Positions 33,887 through 42,819 of a stretch of 42,819 nucleotides of DNA are shown here, in pieces. The notes under the pieces are model-generated. The model ran no database searches. It worked only from the letters and a program-made list of their open reading frames with translations, and had not been told where the DNA came from. The position numbers and the translations under genes were made by a program. How positions within the stretch are numbered: the first letter of the stretch is position 1; each line of letters starts with the position of its first letter. Source of the DNA: Hoeflea sp. YIM 152468 (GTDB taxonomy: Bacteria > Pseudomonadota > Alphaproteobacteria > Rhizobiales > Rhizobiaceae); the NCBI RefSeq assembly GCF_029210485.1, contig NZ_JARGET010000006.1, positions 1-42,819 of the forward strand, read 5' to 3'.

Positions 33887-35131
33887 ATGCAGCACGAACC
33901 CTTTTTCGGCCTCAATTCCTATCACGTGGCGCTGGCTGTGATCGGCGTGATCGTCATCGCTGCGCGGTGGTTGCCACGGCTGATCTCCAAGCGCGAACCG
34001 GCGGCAGCGCCCTTGATGATCCTGTTCGGGGCTGGCGCCGCCATGCTGATGCCGGGCCTGCCGACATTGCCCGACCCGCGCGAGGCGCCCTTGCCCTGGG
34101 AGCTTGTAAGCGAGCTGACCGTGATCGTGGCCTTGTTCGGCGCCGGAATGCGCATCGACAATCTGCGGCCGTGGAAACGCTGGAAGCCGACGGTGCGCAT
34201 GCTCTCGATTGCCATGCCTTTGACCATTCTCGCCGTTGCCCTGCTGGGGAATGGCCTTGTCGGGCTGACTGCCGCCGGCGCACTGTTGCTCGGCGCGGTG
34301 CTGGCGCCGACCGATCCGGTGCTTGCGGCAGATGTTCAGGTCGGGCCGCCGCAGGAGGGCGCCGAACACCCGGTCCGCTTCACCCTGACCACGGAAGCCG
34401 GCCTGAACGACGGGCTGGCGTTTCCGTTTGTGTATCTCGGGTTGATCGTTGCTGCCGAAGGCCTGAATCCCGGCGCCTGGGCGCTGGACTGGGTTCTGCG
34501 CGATATCGTCTACCGCATCGCTTTGGGGGCGGGCATGGGCTGGGTCGGCGGCCGGGCATTGGGCTACGTCCTTTTCAAGGTTCCCAGGGGAGCCGTTCTC
34601 GCCGAAACCGGGTCCGGGGTCATCGCGCTGGCAGGCGTGCTCTTGTGTTACGGCTCGACCGAGCTGATCGAAGGGTATGGCTTCATAGCCGTGGCGGTGC
34701 TCGGCCTGACCTTGCGGCGGGTCAAGGCCGAGCACCGATTCCACCGGCGGCTGCATGATTTTTCCGAATCCATCGAGCATGCGCTGACGGCATTGCTGCT
34801 GATCGCGCTGGGCAGCGTCCTGCCAGTCCTGTTTGCCGATCTGACCTGGACCCATGTTGTCGTGGCGCTCGTCCTGATCGTGCTGATCCGCCCGCTTTCG
34901 GGGTGGATCGCCCTGTCAGGGACCGGTCTCGCGTACCGGGACAGGGCGGTGATTTCGGTTTATGGCGTCCGCGGCATCGGCTCGATTTACTATCTGTGCT
35001 ATGCCGGCAGCCATATCGAGTTCATCAATGAATCCCAGCTCTGGTCGCTCATCGGCCTGGTCATTTTGATGTCGACAATCCTGCACGGGTTCACCGTCGG
35101 CTGGGCCATGGACCGGCTTAAGGAAGCGTAG
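33887..35131 (+). CDS. CPA1-type cation/proton antiporter
   Basis: A 414-residue membrane protein with about 12 hydrophobic segments. GAVLAPTDPVLAADVQVG is the TDP motif of the unwound helix, and TTEAGLNDGLAFPF carries the Asn-Asp pair that marks electroneutral CPA1 Na+/H+ or K+/H+ exchangers (CPA2 has Asp-Asp). A conserved YGVRGIGSIYYL near the C-terminus also fits. There is no long cytoplasmic tail, so no regulatory domain. It would control cytoplasmic pH and Na+. Cation specificity is not readable. Confidence 0.9.
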   Translation: MQHEPFFGLNSYHVALAVIGVIVIAARWLPRLISKREPAAAPLMILFGAGAAMLMPGLPTLPDPREAPLPWELVSELTVIVALFGAGMRIDNLRPWKRWKPTVRMLSIAMPLTILAVALLGNGLVGLTAAGALLLGAVLAPTDPVLAADVQVGPPQEGAEHPVRFTLTTEAGLNDGLAFPFVYLGLIVAAEGLNPGAWALDWVLRDIVYRIALGAGMGWVGGRALGYVLFKVPRGAVLAETGSGVIALAGVLLCYGSTELIEGYGFIAVAVLGLTLRRVKAEHRFHRRLHDFSESIEHALTALLLIALGSVLPVLFADLTWTHVVVALVLIVLIRPLSGWIALSGTGLAYRDRAVISVYGVRGIGSIYYLCYAGSHIEFINESQLWSLIGLVILMSTILHGFTVGWAMDRLKEA

Positions 35132-35371
35132 GCCAGGGGCATCGTGCCGCCTGCCATCACAGCCATCGCGCGGCGGCTGCGGGAACGTTTTCTCCGTCTG
35201 CCCGCGCAGAATCACGGGCCTGTGCTGCCGTCGACCACCGCCCGGGATAGGGCGCGCAATTCTGTGCAGTGAAAGATCTATCCATTAGAATTCCCTGAAT
35301 CAGTTCATGCTTTATTCATGTCGGCGCATTAAGGCTCTAAACCCCTTGCGTGAAATGGCGGGCGACGTCGA

Positions 35372-35833
35372 ATGGATACCAAAACCGAGGACTTGGCCGA
35401 CACGGCCGAGCAAACCTATTACCGCAAATCCGATGTCCGCTATGGCGCCCATTGTCCCGGCATCATCGAGTTGACCTTCAAGGACGGAAAACACTACATC
35501 GCGCTGACTGGAGTGATGGTGAATTTGTCCGTCACCGGCTGCCTTTTCTCCAATGACAAGATGCCCTGGGCCAACATGGATTCGGAGAAATCCCTCGACT
35601 CGATATTTGACGTTGTCCATGAAACCTGCCGGGTCTATATTCCCTGGATCAACACCCATTCGACCGGCAAGATCCGGCGTCTGGGGTCTTTCATCATTGG
35701 CGTCGAGTTTCAAAAACCGCTCGATGAAAAACTGGTCAAATCGGTTGCCAGCCTGGAACCCAATCGTGAGCGGCGGTTCAAGCCGAGACTGCCCGCCAAA
35801 TACAATCGCATTCTGCCCATCGCCCGCCGCTGA
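35372..35833 (+). CDS. PilZ-like domain protein (atypical)
   Basis: A 153-residue soluble protein. VMVNLSVTGCLFS carries N-x-S-x-x-G, the second half of the PilZ c-di-GMP-binding signature, and YRKSDVRYGAHCPG lies where the R-x-x-x-R part should be, but its arginines are spaced R-x-x-x-x-R. The C-terminus is basic (RERRFKPRLPAKYNR). It may bind c-di-GMP weakly, or be a degenerate PilZ domain that binds a protein instead. ATG 35372 has a weak ribosome-binding site. It stands alone, 240 nt from both neighbours. Confidence 0.6.
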   Translation: MDTKTEDLADTAEQTYYRKSDVRYGAHCPGIIELTFKDGKHYIALTGVMVNLSVTGCLFSNDKMPWANMDSEKSLDSIFDVVHETCRVYIPWINTHSTGKIRRLGSFIIGVEFQKPLDEKLVKSVASLEPNRERRFKPRLPAKYNRILPIARR

Positions 35834-36072
35834 TGCATACCGCGCAAAAATGTGCAGCGGTTTTGCGACAACGACATGCATCAGCAAAGAGCCCAACGCG
35901 TCACCCGGAACCGGTTTGATGCGACGCGCGGTAGGCTAGGACCGACGCCCAAAGCGCCTGCAAGGATCTCGGCTGTCGTCATCCCGATGGTGTGGGCCAG
36001 ACGCCCTGGCGTTTGCAAATCACCTGTCGTCTGCTAAGTCCGGGCTTGGCAAAATCCGAATGGGGACATCTG

Positions 36073-36843
36073 ATGACACCTGACATTCGCCCGCTTGTTG
36101 CAGGCAACTGGAAGATGAACGGCACCCGCGAAAATCTCGCCGAGATCAAGGCGATGATCGACGGGCTGGACGAAGGTCTCAGCGACGGTATCGATGCACT
36201 GATCTGCCCGCCGGCGACGCTGCTGTATGTGGCCACCGCCCTGGCCGAATCCGGCGCGCTGCTGATCGGCGCCCAGGATTGCCACGAGCAGCAAAGCGGC
36301 GCCTTTACCGGCGATGTTTCGGCTCGGATGATTGCCGACTGTCTGGCCAGCCACGTGCTGGTTGGTCATTCCGAGCGCCGCACCCTGCATGGCGAGAGCA
36401 ACGAGACGGTTCGCGCCAAGGCCGAAGCCGCCCGGGCTGCCGGTCTGGTTCGCATCATCTGCATCGGCGAGACCGAAGCCGAGCGCAAATCCGGCGACAC
36501 GTTGAAAGTTCTGGGCAGCCAGCTTTCAGGCTCCGTGCCCGATGCCGCCACGGCTCAAGACACCGTCATTGCCTATGAGCCGGTCTGGGCCATCGGCACC
36601 GGCCTGACCCCCACTGTTGCCGACGTCACCGAGGCGCATGGCTTCATCCGCGCCGAGATGGAAGCCCGGTTTGCGGGCGAGGGCGCGTCGATGCGGTTGC
36701 TCTATGGCGGTTCGGTCAAGCCGGACAACGCGGCCGAGTTGTTGGCCGTGCCGCATGTCGACGGCGCGCTGATCGGTGGCGCCAGCTTGAAAGCGGCTGA
36801 CTTTCTCGCCATCTGTAAGGCCTGCCGCGGCCTTCTTGGCTGA
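36073..36843 (+). CDS. tpiA: triosephosphate isomerase
   Basis: A 256-residue TIM. GNWKMNG contains Lys14, VLVGHSERR contains His99 and [11 protein letters not shown] contains the catalytic Glu169; [14 protein letters not shown] binds the phosphate. It interconverts dihydroxyacetone phosphate and glyceraldehyde-3-phosphate. ATG 36073 follows GGGGA; the frame is open upstream but without a start signal. Followed by secG and pyrG, the normal order in the group. Confidence 0.98.
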   Translation: MTPDIRPLVAGNWKMNGTRENLAEIKAMIDGLDEGLSDGIDALICPPATLLYVATALAESGALLIGAQDCHEQQSGAFTGDVSARMIADCLASHVLVGHSERRTLHGESNETVRAKAEAARAAGLVRIICIGETEAERKSGDTLKVLGSQLSGSVPDAATAQDTVIAYEPVWAIGTGLTPTVADVTEAHGFIRAEMEARFAGEGASMRLLYGGSVKPDNAAELLAVPHVDGALIGGASLKAADFLAICKACRGLLG

Positions 36844-36973
36844 TGCAGGCCCGGATTTGACGGCCCCGTGGCCGCCGTTCCACTGAGACAGGACTTGGAA
36901 AGCTGGCCGTGCTCGTGTAAAGAGCCGCAAAACCGGACCAAGATTGCGCCCTTTGAGGGCAGGAAAGAACCCG

Positions 36974-37348
36974 ATGCAAACCGTTTTGATTGTCATTCAT
37001 CTCATGATCGTGCTGGCGCTTGTCGGCATCGTGCTGATCCAGCGCTCGGAAGGCGGCGGCCTTGGCATCGGCGGCGGCTCGGGCTTCATGTCAGCGCGTG
37101 GGGCCGCCAACGCGCTCACCCGCACCACCGGCATTCTTGCCGCGGCCTTTTTCGTCACCTCGCTGGCACTGGGCATTCTCGCCCGATACGGCGACAGCCC
37201 GACCGACATTCTCGATCGCATCCCGGCCCAGACCGATGGGTCCGGCTCCGGCGTTCTCGATCAGCTTGGCGGCGCCGCAGCGCCGGCGGAGACGCCCGCC
37301 AGCGACATTCCGTCTGCACCGGCCTCGGACGTTCCGTCCGGCCAGTAA
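36974..37348 (+). CDS. secG: preprotein translocase subunit SecG
   Basis: A 124-residue protein with two membrane helices (VLIVIHLMIVLALVGIVLIQ and ILAAAFFVTSLALGILA) separated by the family loop RSEGGGLGIGGGSGFMSARG. The C-terminal 50 residues are a Pro/Ala/Ser-rich tail typical of alphaproteobacterial SecG. It is part of the SecYEG export channel. ATG 36974 follows GCAGGAAAG; an upstream in-frame start is not supported. Confidence 0.96.
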   Translation: MQTVLIVIHLMIVLALVGIVLIQRSEGGGLGIGGGSGFMSARGAANALTRTTGILAAAFFVTSLALGILARYGDSPTDILDRIPAQTDGSGSGVLDQLGGAAAPAETPASDIPSAPASDVPSGQ

Positions 37349-37366
37349 GATCGGGGCATCCCTTGA

Positions 37367-37402
37367 CCGGCGGATGGCGACCAATGCCACCGCCGGTTTT
37401 TT
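37367..37402 (+). terminator. rho-independent terminator between secG and pyrG
   Basis: CCGGCGG (37367-37373) pairs with CCGCCGG (37390-37396); inside it TGGC (37375-37378) pairs with GCCA (37386-37389), leaving a 7-nt loop and one bulged base. Six T follow at 37397-37402. It lies 18 nt after the secG stop. Confidence 0.92.
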
Positions 37403-37486
37403 CGTGTGGTTTTCATGACATTTTGAATGTTATGCACCGCTAAAACGCGCCATCGGATTTTTGGGGTGGCGCAATCAACGTTCTAG

Positions 37487-39142
<1,656 letters not shown>

Positions 39143-39318
39143 GGATAGGGCGGGTTCATATACATGAATTTGGCCGATAACGGACCTGCGTTGAACCAAA
39201 CACAGACTGCCTCCCTGGCAAATCCGATAGGATGTGCGGCGACGCGGGGACACCGGAGCCTGACCCTTGGTGTGAGCGGGCTGTCCGCCGAACCAGGCGG
39301 GGGAAGGCGCCGGGTTGG

Positions 39319-39627
39319 TTACCTGTTGGATTTCTTGTCGATCAACACGGCTTGCTGCCATTTGCTGGGCTTCTTGTCGGTGCGATGAATGCAGCCTGCC
39401 CAGCAGCATGGACGTTTCTGACCTTCGAGAAGCTCCTCCACCGTTCGCTCGATCCGCCTCATCCTGGTCTTGGCCTGTTTGGCATCTTCGACCCAGCAGA
39501 TAAATTCGTTGCGGGCTATGGGCGTCAATGTCTCCCACAGATCGGTGACGTCTGAGGTTTTGGTCAGCGCCTCAACCAGGTCGGCGGGCAAATCGTGGAC
39601 GAGGCCACCTGATAGTTTCCTCTTCAT
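39319..39627 (-). CDS. YdeI/OmpD-associated family protein (bacteriocin-protection-like domain)
   Basis: A 102-residue protein. LPADLVEALTKTSDVTDLWE and TPIARNEFICWVEDAKQAKT followed by RMRRIERTVEELLEGQKRPC match the YdeI/OmpD-associated (PF13376-like) family, whose helical domain ends with the Cys-rich CCWAGCIHR seen here. The family is loosely linked to stress or bacteriocin tolerance, with no defined biochemistry. Convergent with pyrG. Confidence 0.82.
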   Translation of the reverse strand: MKRKLSGGLVHDLPADLVEALTKTSDVTDLWETLTPIARNEFICWVEDAKQAKTRMRRIERTVEELLEGQKRPCCWAGCIHRTDKKPSKWQQAVLIDKKSNR

Positions 39628-39927
39628 GCCTTCTGCCTGTCAATTGTTCTTGATGCTCTGATGCCGACCGGGTCTGAGAGCCAGAATAGCAGGCACAGTC
39701 GCGGAAATGAATGCTTGAATGGTGGAAAAGCTCGCATCTGCGGCGACCGGCGTCGGCGGCGAAAAATGGCGCACAGCCGAACTCCGCTGCCGTGGGCGAC
39801 ATCTGGTCTCGTCCCGGCCCAATGCACCAGGGCGGGGTCCTCCAGGCGCAACGATTTTGTTGCCCTGCCAATTTTGCGGTTTGACGGGCGCGCACCGGGA
39901 TTGACCGATCACGGCGCGCGCCATCAC
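39628..39927. other. intergenic region with no gene seen
   Basis: Exactly 300 nt between two minus-strand genes. Open frames on both strands lack ribosome-binding sites and protein-like composition. The promoter of the YdeI-like gene should lie near its right end at 39628-39700; no strong hexamers were found. Confidence 0.4.
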
Positions 39928-40305
39928 TCAGGCTGTCCTGCCGAGTCCGTTCTTGAAGACGGTGTAGAGGAACACCAGCATCGACGCGGCGGTCAGCAAG
40001 GACCCCGCCGCCACCATCTGGTCACCGCCGTTCTGCACCGCGATGGCAATTCCGGGAACCATGACCACGAGACCCGCCACCGCCAGCGCCAGATGGAGTT
40101 TGGCCAGCCGGGTTGCTGCGGCCGCCGGCGTCAGGGTGTAATAGATCCCGAACAGTCCCATCGTGACCCAGCCGACGAGGTTGAGGTGGGCGTGGGCGCC
40201 GTGGAGCGTGTGGTCGCCTGAAATCGCCATCTGTATGCCCCAGAGCATTCCAAGCGTTACGCTGATCACGCCCGCAGCAAAGAAGTAAAATCCAATTCCC
40301 CGCAT
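39928..40305 (-). CDS. small membrane protein resembling a fragment of heme-copper oxidase subunit I
   Basis: The protein (125 aa) has four membrane helices. GAHAHLNLVGWVTMGLFGIY near residues 36-55 resembles the heme-ligating helix of heme-copper oxidase/NO reductase subunit I (H-x-H-L-N-x-x-G-W). A full subunit has at least 12 helices, so this is a stand-alone short family, not an oxidase. I recall such proteins in alphaproteobacteria annotated only as membrane proteins; they may bind heme, but no function is known to me. The N-terminus MRGIGFYFFAAGVISVTLGM is a membrane helix, not a cut signal. Confidence 0.75.
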   Translation of the reverse strand: MRGIGFYFFAAGVISVTLGMLWGIQMAISGDHTLHGAHAHLNLVGWVTMGLFGIYYTLTPAAAATRLAKLHLALAVAGLVVMVPGIAIAVQNGGDQMVAAGSLLTAASMLVFLYTVFKNGLGRTA

Positions 40306-40666
40306 GTTAATCCCCTCCGGTGTTAAGTTGCCATCTGGCGCAAGACAGGCATCTCAGTGTGCCCCCACGCACAGAAATCAGAGTTTGCGCCTGTTTTTGC
40401 CCTTTGCACAGTAACCGCTGAAAATAATCACCGGCCACGCGCGGCGTCATGCGGACCGCGGATCGTAACGGGACTGCACCCGATCTGCATCTTTGGCGCT
40501 GTCGCGGCGAGGGGGGTACCTTTCAGCTGCTCTGCCCCTGTGCGAGGCAACTTATCCCGCGCCGGGCCGTTGGCTGATGCGCGCTGGTCGGGTTAAGATG
40601 CACAGGATTGCCCTGCCTGAAGCACAGTAAAGCCCCTATTCAGCGGTCCCGAAGTCAGGAACCCCC
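40306..40666. other. divergent intergenic region upstream of the MscS-like gene
   Basis: 361 nt that must carry promoters for both divergent membrane-protein genes. AGGA at about 40657-40660 is the ribosome-binding site for 40667. It has no open frame with a good start, no clear RNA gene, and no promoter I can name with confidence. Confidence 0.4.
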
Positions 40667-42160
40667 ATGCGTCCCATCAGTCTTGCCGCCGGTCTTCTGC
40701 GCTTCACCGTGCTTCTCCTGATCTTCAGCCCCACGGCGCAGGCCCAGGAATCAGTCGAGCCGGCCGGGCCGACCATCGAGATCGGCGAGGGCGTCACCGC
40801 CGACGCCGAGATCCGCAGTCGCATCCAGACGATTTTCCGCGAGATCGTCGGGCTGAACCGGATTTTTGTCTCGGTCACCTCCGGCGTCGTCACGCTGAGC
40901 GGTCAGGTCGAGGATGCCGCTGCCGTCAGGAAGGCGGAGGATCTTGTCAGCCGCGTCACGGGCGTCGTCGCCATCGAGAACCGGCTCACCGAGCAGACCG
41001 CCGTCAGCGAACGCCTCAAGCCGGTCATCGGCCGGTTTGAAAAGCGAGCGCAACAGACGCTGGATTATTTGCCGCTGATGCTGGTGGCGGCCCTGGTCTG
41101 GCTGCTGATCGGCTTTTTCGGCTGGGTCGTCACCAGCCGCAAGCAGCCCTGGAGCTGGCTCACCCCTAACGCCTTCATCGCCGATCTGGTGCGCCAGACC
41201 GTCTGGCTCGGCTTCCTCATCGCCGGTGCGCTGATGGCGCTCGACATTCTCGGCGCCACCGCTGTGCTCGGCACCATTTTGGGCGCCGTCGGCATCATCG
41301 GACTGGCCATCGGTTTTGCCGTCAAGGACACGGTGGAAAACTACATCGCCTCGATCCTGCTGTCGATCCGCCAGCCGTTTCGCCCACGTGATTTCATCGC
41401 GCTTGAGGGCATGCAGGGCTATGTCATCCGGCTCACCTCGCGCGCCACCATTCTGATGGACATCGACGGCAACCACATCCGCATCCCCAACGCCACGGTG
41501 TTCAAGGCCACCATCGTCAATTACAGCCGCAACCCCGAGCGCCGCTTTGCCTTCGAACTCGGCATCGACGCCGACAGCGTGCTGCACGAGGCGCTCGGCA
41601 TCTGCCACACCACGCTTGAGGGGCTGGGTTTTGTGCTCAACCATCCCGAGCCTGCCGCCTGGATCGAACAGGTGGGCGATTCCAATGTGCTGATCGGCGT
41701 TTCCGGCTGGATCAACCAGACCGAGACCGATTTCATCAAGGCCCGCTCCGAGGCGATCCGCACCGTCAAGACCGCCCTGGAACAGGCCGGTTTCGCGCTG
41801 CCCGAACCGATCTACCGCCTGCGCTTTGACAGCGGCGTCCCGGCTCCCGTGGAAGCGCTGCCGGAGCACAAACCCGGCACCAGACCCGCATCCGGTCCGG
41901 GCAAGACGCCGCCCCGGGTTCCGACACCCGATCCGGGCCCGCTCCCGCCGGCCAGATCTGCGTCCGGTGATAAATCAGCTGACAAGGCCGTTGACCAGGC
42001 TGTTGGCACCGCCAGCGGCAACGTCAGCGAGCAGGTCACCGACACCGGCGTCGACGAGGCGGTGCTGAAGAAGGTCGATGACGAACGCCAGGCCGAACCC
42101 GGCGGCGACCTGCTTTCCACCAACGGCGAGGACGAACTCGGCGCCCGGCCGGTGGTGTGA
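40667..42160 (+). CDS. BON-domain mechanosensitive channel of the MscS family
   Basis: A 497-residue protein: signal peptide (TVLLLIFSPTAQA), a periplasmic BON domain (about residues 45-110, ADAEIRSRIQTIFREIVGLN and VTLSGQVEDAAAVRKAEDLV), membrane helices from about 130, and the MscS pore helix with ILGAVGIIGLAIGFAVKDTV followed by ENYIASILLSIRQPF. The cytoplasmic beta and alpha/beta domains follow (ATILMDIDGNHIRIPNATVF). From about 390 on, the tail is a long Pro/Ala/Asp-rich disordered stretch. It releases solutes on hypo-osmotic shock. The BON domain, a phospholipid- or envelope-binding module, is an added feature not found in E. coli MscS. Confidence 0.93.
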   Translation: MRPISLAAGLLRFTVLLLIFSPTAQAQESVEPAGPTIEIGEGVTADAEIRSRIQTIFREIVGLNRIFVSVTSGVVTLSGQVEDAAAVRKAEDLVSRVTGVVAIENRLTEQTAVSERLKPVIGRFEKRAQQTLDYLPLMLVAALVWLLIGFFGWVVTSRKQPWSWLTPNAFIADLVRQTVWLGFLIAGALMALDILGATAVLGTILGAVGIIGLAIGFAVKDTVENYIASILLSIRQPFRPRDFIALEGMQGYVIRLTSRATILMDIDGNHIRIPNATVFKATIVNYSRNPERRFAFELGIDADSVLHEALGICHTTLEGLGFVLNHPEPAAWIEQVGDSNVLIGVSGWINQTETDFIKARSEAIRTVKTALEQAGFALPEPIYRLRFDSGVPAPVEALPEHKPGTRPASGPGKTPPRVPTPDPGPLPPARSASGDKSADKAVDQAVGTASGNVSEQVTDTGVDEAVLKKVDDERQAEPGGDLLSTNGEDELGARPVV

Positions 42161-42819
42161 GGTGACGTGCGGTGAGGGCAGGCGGCGTGCGGCCATATGG
42201 GGGTAAAAAGTGGAACGGCCGGCGTGTCCTCGCGGCAGCTGCGTGACGTCAATCTACAGCCCGACCCCGTTCTAAAGTTAACGGCGGTCGCGTCCCGGAT
42301 GGCTTTTGGCAGATGCTGCCGGCTTCGTCCAGTGGCGTGGTCACACTGCCGGGGCTCGGATGCAGAGGGAAACCTTGGTCCGTGGCGGAAACATCGCCCA
42401 TCGTCATTCCGCGGGCATGCCTCTCTCTTCGGGCTTGACCAGGACAAAGCCCTGCCTGAAGGAAAAACCACCGGTTTTACTAAGCCCGCCCAGCAAAACC
42501 GGGGACGGAAAAAATGCCTGAGGCACAAAAATTCCCGCCCTTTTATCCCCACTTTCCAAGCCGGTGCGACACTGATTGCACTTCCGCTGCCCGATGGTTC
42601 GAGCCGGGGTCCAGCCACCGCGCGTCGCGCGGTGAGAGACTCCTTTGACACAGCACAAAGGTGTCTTCCGGCTCGCCGACGCGCGCCCGCTGGATGCCGG
42701 ATCGGGGTCCGGCATGACGGAATTCGAGGGAACCCCAGTCCAATCCAGCCGCCACCTCCAAGATTACTTTCGGTTCCACCTCGTGGGACATCCGATCCTA
42801 TGGCCGCAGCGGCCACCAA
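42161..42819. other. 659-nt region with no convincing gene
   Basis: The longest gene-free stretch. An open minus-strand frame spans it and runs on into the mscS gene, but it has no sensible composition and looks like a high-GC artefact. The stretch 42400-42540 is AT-richer, with repeated short runs of A and T. A palindrome lies at 42694-42715. A GGTTCGA string near 42595 resembles a tRNA T-loop but no cloverleaf fits. The region may be the leading part of an element continuing to the right. Confidence 0.5.
42694..42715. repeat. 22-bp palindrome, likely a dispersed REP-like intergenic element
   Basis: ATGCCGGA (42694-42701) and TCCGGCAT (42708-42715) form a perfect 8-bp stem around TCGGGG, flanked by CTGG and GACGG. 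Such C-T-G-G-A-T-N-C-C-G-G...G-A-C-G-G hairpins are dispersed many times in alphaproteobacterial genomes. No second copy is in this window. Confidence 0.5.

Noticed and set aside
42555-42625. Possible tRNA around a GGTTCGA string
   Set aside because: No acceptor stem, D-arm or anticodon arm can be fitted around the T-loop-like string.
41812-42819. Minus-strand open frame from the right edge into the mscS gene
   Set aside because: It overlaps the disordered tail of the channel, is rich in low-complexity Ser/Arg/Pro, and has no start signal.

Overview
The window looks like a piece of a high-GC alphaproteobacterial chromosome, most likely Hyphomicrobiales (Rhizobiales), perhaps Hoeflea-like; the genus cannot be fixed from sequence alone. 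The evidence is the gene order (rpsB-tsf-pyrH-frr-uppS-cdsA-rseP-bamA-lpxD-fabZ-lpxA-lpxI-lpxB, then gltA, comEC, lexA, moeA-moaC-trpC-trpD, a PpiD-like foldase, tpiA, secG, pyrG), an EipB (DUF1849) envelope protein, use of LpxI rather than LpxH, and an alphaproteobacterial-type SOS box (GTTC-N7-GTTC) upstream of lexA.

Layout. 1-4443: the tail of a lysine- and histidine-rich repeat protein entering from the left, a secreted protein of unknown function, and a minus-strand group (RidA, glycerophosphodiesterase, COG3146 acyltransferase, HIT hydrolase). 4571-6884: EipB and a YegD-like Hsp70. 7033-8863: a compact three-gene unit with its own terminator, namely a HExxH peptide-modification enzyme, a stand-alone PqqD-like leader-binding protein, and a 76-residue precursor-like peptide with a ten-glutamine tract. 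9021-22232: a plus-strand housekeeping run covering translation (rpsB, tsf, frr), UMP kinase, undecaprenyl and phospholipid precursors (uppS, cdsA), envelope proteolysis and outer-membrane assembly (rseP, bamA) and lipid A synthesis (lpxD, fabZ, lpxA, lpxI, lpxB). 22455-32933: gltA (minus), comEC (plus), then minus-strand lexA, moeA, moaC, trpC, trpD and ppiD. 33231-35833: a small secreted protein, a CPA1-type cation/proton antiporter and a PilZ-like protein. 36073-39142: tpiA, secG, pyrG. 39319-42819: a YdeI-like protein, a small heme-copper-oxidase-like membrane protein, a BON-MscS channel, and about 660 bp of apparently non-coding, palindrome-containing DNA.

The most interesting region is 6885-8863. 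The three genes have the make-up of a ribosomally synthesised, post-translationally modified peptide (RiPP) locus. The peptide's N-terminus carries I-x-x-P-x-V-x-x-x-G, close to the Y-x-x-P-x-L-x-x-x-G motif that PqqD-like RiPP recognition elements bind in other systems. The enzyme carries HELGH plus a downstream GFLH motif, as in the family now described as 2-oxoglutarate-dependent HExxH peptide beta-hydroxylases. No radical SAM enzyme, cyclase, protease or exporter is next to it, and the poly-glutamine stretch is unusual for a bacterial precursor. The unit sits directly upstream of rpsB behind an AT-rich intergenic stretch, consistent with an accessory insertion. Function, modified residue and product are inferences, not observations.
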